From CAYZXL01 sp964482435 (GTDB lineage Bacteria > Auribacterota > JABMQX01), in contig CAYZXL010000011.1 in NCBI GenBank assembly GCA_964482435.1, forward strand, positions 1 through 64,000: a stretch of 64,000 nt of DNA. Reading direction: 5' to 3'. Position 1 is the first letter of the stretch; every line of letters starts with the position of its first letter. Of this stretch, positions 6,767 to 14,679 are shown one piece after another. A model generated the notes under the pieces. That model had not been told where the DNA came from and did no database searches. It saw only the letters and a program-made list of their open reading frames with translations. Position numbers and translations under genes: made by a program.

Positions 6767-8923
6767 ATGGAATTCCGTTCCAGGCATAAAACAGCGCTCG
6801 TTTTCCTTGCTGTCTGCGCTCTTGGCATTTCGTCCATCACGACGCAGTTGACCCTCATGCGCGAGCTCCTGAGTGTCTTTTCCGGCAACGAGATGGTCTT
6901 CGGAATCATCCTCGGCAACTGGCTTCTCCTGACCGGGATCGGCTCCCATCTTGGCAAAACTGCCTCGAAGCTCCGAAACCCGCTGCGCCTTCTGGTGATC
7001 GCCCAGGCCCTCATCGCCATTCTCCCGGTCGCGGACGTGTTTGTCGTCAGAACTCTCCGAAACGCCATTTTGATCCGGGTAGCCATCTTCGGCGTAACCG
7101 AGACAGTCCTGAGCTGTTTCGTCCTTCTCCTGCCCTACTGCGTGATTAGCGGCTATCTCCTCACCCTCGCCTGCTGCGTGTTAGCCTCAGAAGAAGCCCC
7201 TCTCAGCATTGGACAGGTCTATTTCATGGACAACATCGGCGACATCGCGGGCGGCCTTCTTTTTAGCTTCATCCTGATTCACCTCTTCAACCATTTCGGC
7301 ATCCTCTACTTCCCCGCTTTCCTCAACCTTCTATTCGCCGGTGTGCTCGCGTTCGTCATCGGGAAGAGAATTCTCCTATGGGCGACCGTTCTGGTGACTG
7401 CAACTCTGGTGACGCTAATTCTCGCCCTCGACCTCGACGGCCTTTCCACGAAAATTGGCTACCCGGGGCAAAACGTCGTCTATCGTGAGAATTCCCCCTA
7501 CGGCAGCGTCGTCGTGACGGAATCCGCCCGCCAGTACGACTTCATCGAAAACGGCGTTCCCCTCTTCTCAACTGAAAACGTCGAAGATACAGAAGAGACC
7601 GTCCACTACGCTATGTGTCAGAGGCCGAACGCCGAAAGGGTTCTCCTCATCTCCGGCGGCGTCTCCGGCACGGCGAGAGAAATCCTCAAATATCCTGTCG
7701 AAAGGGTGGATTACGTCGAGCTTGACCCGCTGATCATCGAAATAGGACGCAAATTCGTCGCACAAAACCTCGCTGACAGCCGTATTAACGTCCTCAACAC
7801 CGACGGCCGCCTTTTCGTCAAACGCACAGACGAGCAGTACGATGTCATCATCTCAGACCTCCCCGACCCTTCAACGTCGCAGATCAACCGCTTCTACACG
7901 CGCCAGTTCTTCGAGGAGGTTAAAGCGGTCTTGACCGATAACGGCGTACTTTCTCTCTCCCTCGGGCATTACGAGAACTACCTGAGCAAGGAACTGGCAC
8001 GTCTCGTCGGCGTCGCGCACAAAACCCTCAAGGAAGTCTTCAGAAACATGCTCATAATCCCGGGTGGCAGGGTCTTCTTCCTCGCTTCCGACGGGCCACT
8101 GTACGACGACATTGCCGAACGCATCGAGCAAACAACTGTCCCGACCAAATGGGTCAACCGCCCCTACCTCGCCGCAACCCTCACCCCCGACAGACTTGCG
8201 GACGTCCAGCGTGCCATCTCCGAGAAAGCTCGCGTCAACAAGGACTTCAGTCCCGTGCTCTACTACTATCATCTTCTCTACTGGATGAGTCAGTTCAAGG
8301 TGCGCTTCGGCATCCTGGAGGGAGTGCTTCTGTTGCTCTTTGCCTTTTATCTAACGAGGATTCGCGCAGTCCCGTTCGCGATTTTCACGACGGGGTTCGC
8401 CGCGTCTTCTCTGGAGGTCATCCTTCTGTTGGGCTTTCAGATTCTCTACGGCTACGTGTATCATAGAGTCGGCGTGATTGTAACGATGTTCATGGTCGGC
8501 TTGGCTATCGGGTCTTTCACGATGAACCGAATTCTCGCTACGCGAACTCGGCGGCACCTGGTCAAGCTCGTCCTGGCAATCGCCATCTATGCCGCCGCGC
8601 TTCCATTTGTTTTGATGGGCCTGGGCCGCATGGGAGGCGGCCTTGCGGAATCAATTTCCGCCCAGGTCGCGGTCCCGTTGCTGACCCTCATCCTCGCTTT
8701 TCTCGTTGGAATGGCGTTCCCGCTGGCGGGAAAAGTGGATTTCAAAGGTGTCGCTCCGACGGCAGCGAGTCTTTATACAGCCGATTTCGTTGGGGCTTGT
8801 CTGGGAGCCATGCTGGTCAGTACCGTCTTGATTCCGGTCATCGGAGTCGTCGCAGTTTGCCTCTTGACGGCAGGATTGAATCTCCTCAGCGGCGCCATCG
8901 TCTCGCTGAAGGCAAAGGTTTGA
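6767..8923 (+). CDS. Membrane-embedded spermidine-synthase-like protein (transporter/SpeE fusion)
   Basis: A 718-residue protein with three parts: an N-terminal block of about six or seven transmembrane helices (residues ~10-220), a central SAM-dependent-methyltransferase-like spermidine synthase fold (~235-480), and a C-terminal block of about six helices (~500-715). The central domain shows a Gly-rich loop (ISGGVSGTAREIL), the acidic residue after the next strand (DYVELDP) and SDLPDPSTS with RFYTRQFF, typical of membrane-bound SpeE relatives. Whether it transfers an aminopropyl group or only binds decarboxylated SAM or a related ligand cannot be told. It lies inside the Memo/AMMECR1/radical SAM run, 17 nt before the next gene. 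Confidence 0.85.
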   Translation: MEFRSRHKTALVFLAVCALGISSITTQLTLMRELLSVFSGNEMVFGIILGNWLLLTGIGSHLGKTASKLRNPLRLLVIAQALIAILPVADVFVVRTLRNAILIRVAIFGVTETVLSCFVLLLPYCVISGYLLTLACCVLASEEAPLSIGQVYFMDNIGDIAGGLLFSFILIHLFNHFGILYFPAFLNLLFAGVLAFVIGKRILLWATVLVTATLVTLILALDLDGLSTKIGYPGQNVVYRENSPYGSVVVTESARQYDFIENGVPLFSTENVEDTEETVHYAMCQRPNAERVLLISGGVSGTAREILKYPVERVDYVELDPLIIEIGRKFVAQNLADSRINVLNTDGRLFVKRTDEQYDVIISDLPDPSTSQINRFYTRQFFEEVKAVLTDNGVLSLSLGHYENYLSKELARLVGVAHKTLKEVFRNMLIIPGGRVFFLASDGPLYDDIAERIEQTTVPTKWVNRPYLAATLTPDRLADVQRAISEKARVNKDFSPVLYYYHLLYWMSQFKVRFGILEGVLLLLFAFYLTRIRAVPFAIFTTGFAASSLEVILLLGFQILYGYVYHRVGVIVTMFMVGLAIGSFTMNRILATRTRRHLVKLVLAIAIYAAALPFVLMGLGRMGGGLAESISAQVAVPLLTLILAFLVGMAFPLAGKVDFKGVAPTAASLYTADFVGACLGAMLVSTVLIPVIGVVAVCLLTAGLNLLSGAIVSLKAKV

Positions 8924-8940
8924 CTTCGGAAGGATTAAAC

Positions 8941-9210
8941 ATGGCGAGAAAAAGCGTGAACCTTTATCTCATAAAAATCGTTAGAATTAGTGGCTGGGTT
9001 CTCTTTTTTATTATGCTTCTGTTTGTGACCACGGGCTTTGCTTTGTGCGGAAAGTTTGGATTCAGCAAGGTGATGAGTACGGAACAAGCCCTCAAAATCC
9101 ACAGGATATTCGATTTGCCGCTCATCCTCTTTTTCTTGCTTCACTCTTTGATCGCGATTTATCTTGCATTTCGGAGATGGGGATGGATAAAAGACCGGAC
9201 GACAACTTGA
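8941..9210 (+). CDS. Small two-helix membrane protein, possible cytochrome-b-like (DUF4405-type)
   Basis: An 89-residue protein with transmembrane segments at about 12-36 and 56-77. His54 and His68, one just before and one inside the second helix (KIHRIFD and FLLHSL), recall small haem-b membrane domains such as DUF4405, but two helices alone do not prove haem binding. The ATG at 8941 has AAGGA seven bases upstream. The gene overlaps the radical SAM start by 28 bp, so the two are probably co-translated. A membrane electron-transfer or anchoring partner for the radical SAM enzyme is inferred only from this overlap. Confidence 0.72.
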   Translation: MARKSVNLYLIKIVRISGWVLFFIMLLFVTTGFALCGKFGFSKVMSTEQALKIHRIFDLPLILFFLLHSLIAIYLAFRRWGWIKDRTTT

Positions 9211-10511
9211 AAAAACCGGGCGCGCCATCGTCGGGCAACTCTCTGCTTGACAAAAAGCTCAGCCGCCGCCAGGCGATAAGGTACGGCGCGATCGGCCTGG
9301 CTGGGCTGGCTGGCGCGGGCTCACTGGGCTACTACGTTATCCGGTCGGCAAGGTCGGAAGGAGCTGTTGCGGTCTTCAAGAACGATGCTCCGAGAGGCGA
9401 GAAGTGGGCGCTGTGGAAAAAGCGCGGATGGGTGAAAGAGGCGGCTCACTATCTGAAACTCGGGCGCAACGTCCAGTGCCAGGTCTGCCCGAACGAATGT
9501 CTGCTGGAGCCGGAAGACCGCAGTCATTGCCGCAACAAGGTCAACAAGGGTGGCAAGCTATTCACCCTCGCCTACGGCAATCCCTGCTCATTCCACCTTG
9601 ACCCCATCGAGAAGAAACCGCTGTTCCACTTCCTCCCCGGCACGGCGGCGTTCTCGATAGCCACTTCCGGTTGCAGCTTCCGATGTCTAAATTGCCAGAA
9701 CTGGGAGATTTCGCAGAAAAAGCCCGAAGAAACCAAAGACCCCACTGGCGACGACGTGAAACTCGACCCGGCCAGCGACCGTCTCCTCACGCAGAGAGAC
9801 ATTGCCCGCCTGAGCATGTTTCCGGAGGATGTCGTCAGGCTGACGGAGTTCACCAACTCCCGCTCGATTGCCTACACCTACTCCGAGCCAACCTCCTTCT
9901 ACGAATACATGTACGACACCTCGAAGCTCGCTCGAAGCAAGAACATAAAGAACGTCTGGATCACAAATGGCTACGTGAAGACCGAGGCGCTCCTCGACTT
10001 CTGTCAGTGTCTCGACGCCGCCAATGTTAACCTTAAAAGCTTCAGCGAGGAAATCCACAGAAAACTCAACTCCGGCAAACTCCAGCCCATTCTCGACACC
10101 CTCAAGACCCTCAAAGAGCAGGGCATCTGGTTTGAGGTAACGAATCTCGTCGTCCCCACATGGACTGACAACCTCGATATGATTAGCCGGATGTGCGACT
10201 GGCTCCTCGAGAACCTTGGCCCCGACTATCCGCTGCATTTCTCGCGCTTCCACCCGCAGTACAAGCTCGACCATCTTCCTCCGACACCCGTCGGCATCTT
10301 GCTGGATGCTCGGTCAATCGCCTTGAAAGCCGGCCTCCACCACGTTTATATCGGGAACGTCCCCGGACTCCCAGAAGCCGAAACGACCTTCTGTCCCAGT
10401 TGCAGAAAAGGGGTCGTCGAAAGACTCACCTATTTCATCCGCAGCCTGAACATCGAGGACGGAAAGTGCAAGTTCTGCGGAGCCAAAATCGCCGGCGTTT
10501 GGTCGGCTTGA
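9183..10511 (+). CDS. AmmeMemoRadiSam system radical SAM enzyme with a Tat-like leader
   Basis: A 442-residue radical SAM protein. The 4Fe-4S motif is Cys164, Cys168, Cys171 (CSFRCLNC). Upstream lies a conserved Cys set, C99/C102/C106/C116, and the C-terminus ends in a zinc-ribbon-like CPSC...CKFC. This arrangement and the Memo and AMMECR1 neighbours identify the AmmeMemoRadiSam radical SAM member. Unusually, the N-terminus carries SRRQAI (27-32) and a hydrophobic segment (about 35-53), like a twin-arginine signal or anchor. Export would be odd for an enzyme needing SAM, so it may act only as a cytoplasm-facing anchor. The ATG at 9183 has GGAG six bases upstream inside the previous gene; 9177 is an alternative. 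Confidence 0.92.
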   Translation: MDKRPDDNLKKPGAPSSGNSLLDKKLSRRQAIRYGAIGLAGLAGAGSLGYYVIRSARSEGAVAVFKNDAPRGEKWALWKKRGWVKEAAHYLKLGRNVQCQVCPNECLLEPEDRSHCRNKVNKGGKLFTLAYGNPCSFHLDPIEKKPLFHFLPGTAAFSIATSGCSFRCLNCQNWEISQKKPEETKDPTGDDVKLDPASDRLLTQRDIARLSMFPEDVVRLTEFTNSRSIAYTYSEPTSFYEYMYDTSKLARSKNIKNVWITNGYVKTEALLDFCQCLDAANVNLKSFSEEIHRKLNSGKLQPILDTLKTLKEQGIWFEVTNLVVPTWTDNLDMISRMCDWLLENLGPDYPLHFSRFHPQYKLDHLPPTPVGILLDARSIALKAGLHHVYIGNVPGLPEAETTFCPSCRKGVVERLTYFIRSLNIEDGKCKFCGAKIAGVWSA

Positions 10512-10883
10512 CCGGCAATCGCGCGTGCGAGAAGAAGAGCGGTCAAGAGCTCCACGTGCTGTTCGCCGGCTTTTTGGGTTCCCCTACCTTAGATCCTGCC
10601 ACGTCGCGCATTTCATCCCCCCTCAAGTAAGCACAGCGTGCATTCAGGTGCATTTGAACCCAGACCCTGAGCATCCAAAACTCTTGACCCCAGCACGCCG
10701 CGATAGTACGTTTGCACCGCGCCCGCTGGTCATCGAGAGCTCCCCGGCGCTCAAGAACCGCGTCATGCAGTGCCAGCAGTGCTTGACCCATTGCGTCGCG
10801 TTCGGTGGACGGAATTACCCTCCTCCGCTCTCGCTGACCAGGAGCGCCCGGTGAAGGTCACAACGATGCAAAAAGGAGCAGCC
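10512..10883 (+). other. Intergenic stretch of 372 bp without a supported gene
   Basis: This gap separates the radical SAM gene from the DUF2961 gene. An in-frame extension of the latter reaches back to 10770 but lacks a Shine-Dalgarno and sits before the signal peptide, so it is not counted as coding. No convincing tRNA, terminator or repeat was seen; a CCGGC/GCCGG pair ending in a short T-run near 10570 is too weak to call. Confidence 0.5.
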
Positions 10884-12983
10884 ATGAAACTCTCGATTCT
10901 CACACTTCTCTCGATCTCCTTGACCTGTCTGCCCGCGTTTTCCGTCGAGCCGGTGAGCACCGGGTCGCTCGTTGCCGAGATGGTGGACCTGGCTCGCCTT
11001 GCGGATTTCCCGGACCCGCCGTATTCCACTATCCAATTCTCGAGCTACGACCGCCGCTCAGAAGCGCCGAACGGACCAGGTTGGTATGCCAATAGTGACG
11101 GCTTTGGCGGCGAGCCGATTCCGGGCTTTCTCAGCGTCCTGAAGCCGCCAGGTGCGGATGGCACAGGGGAGTATTTGCTCGCTGAAGTGAACGGTCCGGG
11201 GGCGATCGTCCGCACATGGACAGCCGCCATCACGGGTCAACTCCAACTATTCCTCGACGGGAAGGAGGATCCCATCTACATCGGCCCAGCCGACGTCTTT
11301 CTCCTCGATCATTATGCTCACTATGCTCGCCAAATCGGACTTTCCCTCGGAGAAGCGGCAGACCCATTCCGCCAGCGAGACGCCAATTACTTCCCCATTC
11401 CCTTTGCGAAGAGCTGCCGAATCGTCTGGAAAGGCAAGCTCGCGGAAATCCATTTCTACCATGTCCAGGTTCGCGAGTATCCCGCCGGAACACCTGTTCA
11501 GACGTTCGGTCCCGACGACCTCAAGACCTTCTCCCGCGAAATAGACCGAGCCGTCTCGGTTTTTCAAAATCCGTCGCTCTGCGTCGAAAACCTGCCCGTG
11601 AAACAGAGAATCGTTCTCGACGTGAACGTCAAACCCGGAGAGCAACTCGAAGCTGCAAAGACCGACGGCGGCCCGGCCGCCATTTGCACACTTCTCTTGA
11701 AGCCTCAAGCATCAGATTTGCGAAACGCTCTTCGCCAGACTATCCTGCGAATTCATTTCGACGCCGGCCCGTCGCCGCAGGTGGAGTCTCCCGTGGGCGA
11801 CTTCTTCGGCGCCGCCCCTGGAATCAACCCGTACGATTCCCTTCCGATGACGGTCAAGCCCGACGGAACAATGGTCTGCCGATTTATGATGCCCTTCGCC
11901 CGCACAATGTCGGTTTCCTTCCAGAACCTCGGGGAACAGCCGGTGAAAATCTCCGGCGAAATAGTGCTGTGTCCCTATGAGTGGCACGCCGACCGCTCAA
12001 TGCACTTCCGCGCTCGCTGGCGAGTCAATCACGACCTCCTCGCTGCCGGCGGCGACAGGGCTTTCGACCTACCATTTCTCGTCGCCCACGGGGAGGGCGT
12101 TTATGTGGGAACGGCGGTCATGCTGATGAATCCCTCCCCTGTGCCGACTGCTTACGGCAACTGGTGGGGCGAAGGAGACGAAAAAGTGTTTGTGGATGGA
12201 GAGGCATTTCCCTCGACGTTTGGCACGGGTTCCGAGGACTATTTCAACTACTCGTGGAGCAACTGCGAGCTGTTCGCCCATCCATACTGTGCGCAGCCCA
12301 TCACGACCGGCCCCGACACCCGCGGCTACGTCTCCAACATCCGCTGGCACATTCTCGACGCTTTGCCATTCAAGTGGGAAATCGCTTTCTATATCGAGTT
12401 GTTCAGCCATCGGGAAACCCGGCACCTGAGCTACGCGCGCATCGCCTACCATTACGCCCGACCCGGCATCCGCGATGACTCTCTGCCGATAATGGAAAGC
12501 GACGCTCGCATAGCGCCGTTGCCGAAGAACTGGCTGCCCGTCGCAAGCCACGGTTCCACAGGAGCGATTTTCTATCAAGCCGAAGCGCTAAAGGCGCGGG
12601 GCGATGGCGAAATCCGGGTCGCGGAAGGCGACCTCTGGTCGGCCGGAAAGCTGTTGCTCTGGAAGCCAGGCAAAAAGGGCGATAAGCTCTCTCTCTCGCT
12701 GGATGTCGAGAAGACGGGGCGCTACGCGCTGGCCGTGACCGCCGCGGTAACGCCGGAATCGGGAAGCTTTCTCGCGAGCCTCGATGGGCAGTCGCTTACT
12801 CGCGACGGAAATGGCACGACGGCGAACCTGCGCTCGGCGCATCAGACTATGCTCCGGAACTTTTTCTGGCAGCCGGTTGATTTGAAAGCGGGCAGTCACC
12901 TGCTCGTCCTCGAAAGCGCCGACGAGAGAACCGCAGGGTCGGCGATTGGTCTCGACTTCATCTGGCTTCATCCGCGTAGATAG
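10884..12983 (+). CDS. Secreted DUF2961 / GH172-family glycoside hydrolase
   Basis: A 699-residue protein with a signal peptide (MKLSILTLLSISLTCLPAFS). The body shows DUF2961 features: PGADGTGEYLLAEVNGPGAI near the start, a central VESPVGDFFG, and GTGSEDYFNYSWS, which holds the family's conserved acidic residue. DUF2961 proteins have been assigned to GH172, which includes fructo- and arabinofuranosidases. A C-terminal beta-sandwich (about 555-695) with FLASLDGQ and LLVLESADE may bind carbohydrate. The ATG at 10884 has AAGGAG five bases upstream. The actual glycosidic linkage cut cannot be told from sequence. A GH106-like and a GH30-like enzyme are also encoded in this window. Confidence 0.85.
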   Translation: MKLSILTLLSISLTCLPAFSVEPVSTGSLVAEMVDLARLADFPDPPYSTIQFSSYDRRSEAPNGPGWYANSDGFGGEPIPGFLSVLKPPGADGTGEYLLAEVNGPGAIVRTWTAAITGQLQLFLDGKEDPIYIGPADVFLLDHYAHYARQIGLSLGEAADPFRQRDANYFPIPFAKSCRIVWKGKLAEIHFYHVQVREYPAGTPVQTFGPDDLKTFSREIDRAVSVFQNPSLCVENLPVKQRIVLDVNVKPGEQLEAAKTDGGPAAICTLLLKPQASDLRNALRQTILRIHFDAGPSPQVESPVGDFFGAAPGINPYDSLPMTVKPDGTMVCRFMMPFARTMSVSFQNLGEQPVKISGEIVLCPYEWHADRSMHFRARWRVNHDLLAAGGDRAFDLPFLVAHGEGVYVGTAVMLMNPSPVPTAYGNWWGEGDEKVFVDGEAFPSTFGTGSEDYFNYSWSNCELFAHPYCAQPITTGPDTRGYVSNIRWHILDALPFKWEIAFYIELFSHRETRHLSYARIAYHYARPGIRDDSLPIMESDARIAPLPKNWLPVASHGSTGAIFYQAEALKARGDGEIRVAEGDLWSAGKLLLWKPGKKGDKLSLSLDVEKTGRYALAVTAAVTPESGSFLASLDGQSLTRDGNGTTANLRSAHQTMLRNFFWQPVDLKAGSHLLVLESADERTAGSAIGLDFIWLHPRR

Positions 12984-13023
12984 CCAGCCGCCAGAAAGTC
13001 ATTCGTCGAAGGATTCCAGGCCA

Positions 13024-13500
13024 ATGGAGATATTTCTTGCAGGAATCATTCAGGGGTCGGAACGCGGCACCTCCGTTCACGACCAGAGCTACCGCCGCCG
13101 AATCCGCGCGGTTCTCGACGAGACTTTCCCTGGGTCCGCCATCTATTCCCCTGCCGAGGAGCACCCGGATTCTGTGACCTATGAGGACGGCAAAGGGCGA
13201 AAGGTCTTCTTCGAAATCATGAAAAACGCTGCGGAGAGCGACCTTCTCATCGCATATCTTCCCGAGGCAAGCATGGGGACCGCCATTGAGATGTGGATTG
13301 CTTTCAAGCACGGCAAAACGGTCGTTACCATCTCCCCCATGAGACAAAACTGGTGCGTCAAGTATCTCTCCCATCACGTCTGCGCGAGCCTCGCGGATTT
13401 CGAACGCTTTGTCCGGTCAGGGAAACTCAAGTCACTTCTTTCGAGCGGCAAATCAACCGATGTCTGCGCGCAAGATGAAACACGTCAAGGACAGCCCTAA
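13024..13500 (+). CDS. Nucleoside 2-deoxyribosyltransferase-like protein
   Basis: A 158-residue cytoplasmic protein with the deoxyribosyltransferase fold: an N-terminal IFLAGIIQG strand-loop, a central SDLLIAYLP strand and EASMGTAIEMWIA, where the Glu after Gly-Thr corresponds to the family nucleophile. Members cleave or exchange the sugar-base bond of (deoxy)nucleotides in salvage or clean-up of odd nucleotides. The C-terminal KSTDVCAQDETRQGQP tail is unconserved-looking and its coding region overlaps the start of rlmN, so the two are probably co-translated. The ATG at 13024 starts directly at the first strand of the fold. Confidence 0.75.
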   Translation: MEIFLAGIIQGSERGTSVHDQSYRRRIRAVLDETFPGSAIYSPAEEHPDSVTYEDGKGRKVFFEIMKNAAESDLLIAYLPEASMGTAIEMWIAFKHGKTVVTISPMRQNWCVKYLSHHVCASLADFERFVRSGKLKSLLSSGKSTDVCAQDETRQGQP

Positions 13501-14560
13501 CTCGGTTCTCAACCTCAACCTCGCGGAGATGGAGCAAATCTTCGCCGAGATGGAAGAGCCAAAATATCGAGGTCGGCAAGTGTTCTCCTGGATTTTCGAC
13601 CGCCGTGTGCTCGATTGGAAAGCCATGTCGGACCTTCCGTTGAAGCTCCGAGAACGACTCGCTTCCGAGTGGGCAATCATGACCTCTCGCGTCGAGAAAA
13701 CTCAGAAAAGCACCGACGGAACCACCAAATTGCTGGTTAGACTGCACGACGCCCAATGCGTCGAAAGCGTCCTCATTCCCGAAGGGAAGCGGAACACCGT
13801 ATGCCTTTCGACCCAGGTCGGATGTCCCATCGGCTGCTCCTTCTGCGCGAGCGGCAGAGGGGGCCTCGCGCGGAACCTATCCAGCGGAGAAATCCTCGAG
13901 CAAATTCTTCACATCTTTTCCGTTCTTCCGGCGGGTGAGAGCATCCGCAACGTCGTCCTGATGGGAATGGGTGAGCCGATGAAGAATTACGACAATGTCG
14001 TCCGTGCTGTCCGCGCGATGAATGCACCCTGGGGGTTTGGCATCGGCGCACGGAGAATCACTTTCTCGACCGTTGGCGACATCGCTGGCATCGAACGGCT
14101 CGCCGGGGAAAACCTCCAGGTCAACCTCGCGCTCTCTCTCCACGGCGCCGACGACCGAACACGCGGCAAAATCATGCCCGCCTCAAAGATGACCCCCGTT
14201 ACAGCTCTCGTCGAGGCCGCCCGCAGCTACTTCGCCGATACCGGTCGAAAGGTCACCTTCGAGTACGTCATGGTTGAGGGCATCAATTGCTCCATTCCCC
14301 AGGCCCAAAAGCTTGCTCGACTGTTGAGAGGCTTCCCGTGCTACGTCAACCTGATTCCCGTCAACCCCGTCGCGGGTGTGCCTTTCAAGCCACCTGACAA
14401 CCAGCGCGCAAGGGCCTTCCTTCGCGAACTGGAGTCAATGGGTGTTCCCGCTGCTATCCGTGCATCCCGCGGAAGCGACATTTCCGCTGCGTGTGGGCAA
14501 CTCGCCGGTGAGACGAAGAGTCGTAAACTGGCCTCGTCGCTGTCTCCGAAAGAAAGCTGA
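13460..14560 (+). CDS. rlmN: Dual-specificity 23S rRNA/tRNA adenine-C2 methyltransferase RlmN
   Basis: A 366-residue radical SAM methyltransferase that makes 2-methyladenosine at A2503 of 23S rRNA and A37 of some tRNAs. The cluster motif CPIGCSFC, the conserved Cys in NTVCLSTQ just before it, and the C-terminal catalytic Cys in ISAACGQLAG (the residue that becomes methyl-cysteine) are present. MGMGEP and ALSLHGADD are also canonical. Starts at 13460 or 13475 are possible; neither has a strong Shine-Dalgarno, and both overlap the preceding gene (41 or 26 bp). The 3' end converges on the TIGR03790-type gene, 119 bp apart. Confidence 0.95.
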   Translation: MSARKMKHVKDSPNSVLNLNLAEMEQIFAEMEEPKYRGRQVFSWIFDRRVLDWKAMSDLPLKLRERLASEWAIMTSRVEKTQKSTDGTTKLLVRLHDAQCVESVLIPEGKRNTVCLSTQVGCPIGCSFCASGRGGLARNLSSGEILEQILHIFSVLPAGESIRNVVLMGMGEPMKNYDNVVRAVRAMNAPWGFGIGARRITFSTVGDIAGIERLAGENLQVNLALSLHGADDRTRGKIMPASKMTPVTALVEAARSYFADTGRKVTFEYVMVEGINCSIPQAQKLARLLRGFPCYVNLIPVNPVAGVPFKPPDNQRARAFLRELESMGVPAAIRASRGSDISAACGQLAGETKSRKLASSLSPKES

Positions 14561-14679
14561 GGCCCCGAGGGCATCCCCGGCGCGAACTGACGCGAGCCGC
14601 CTCGATGCGAAAAGCGCCCATCTGATCGGGGCAACTTTGTTGTTCACGATGGTCGGCTTCTGGTCGGCATCCCGCCCAC

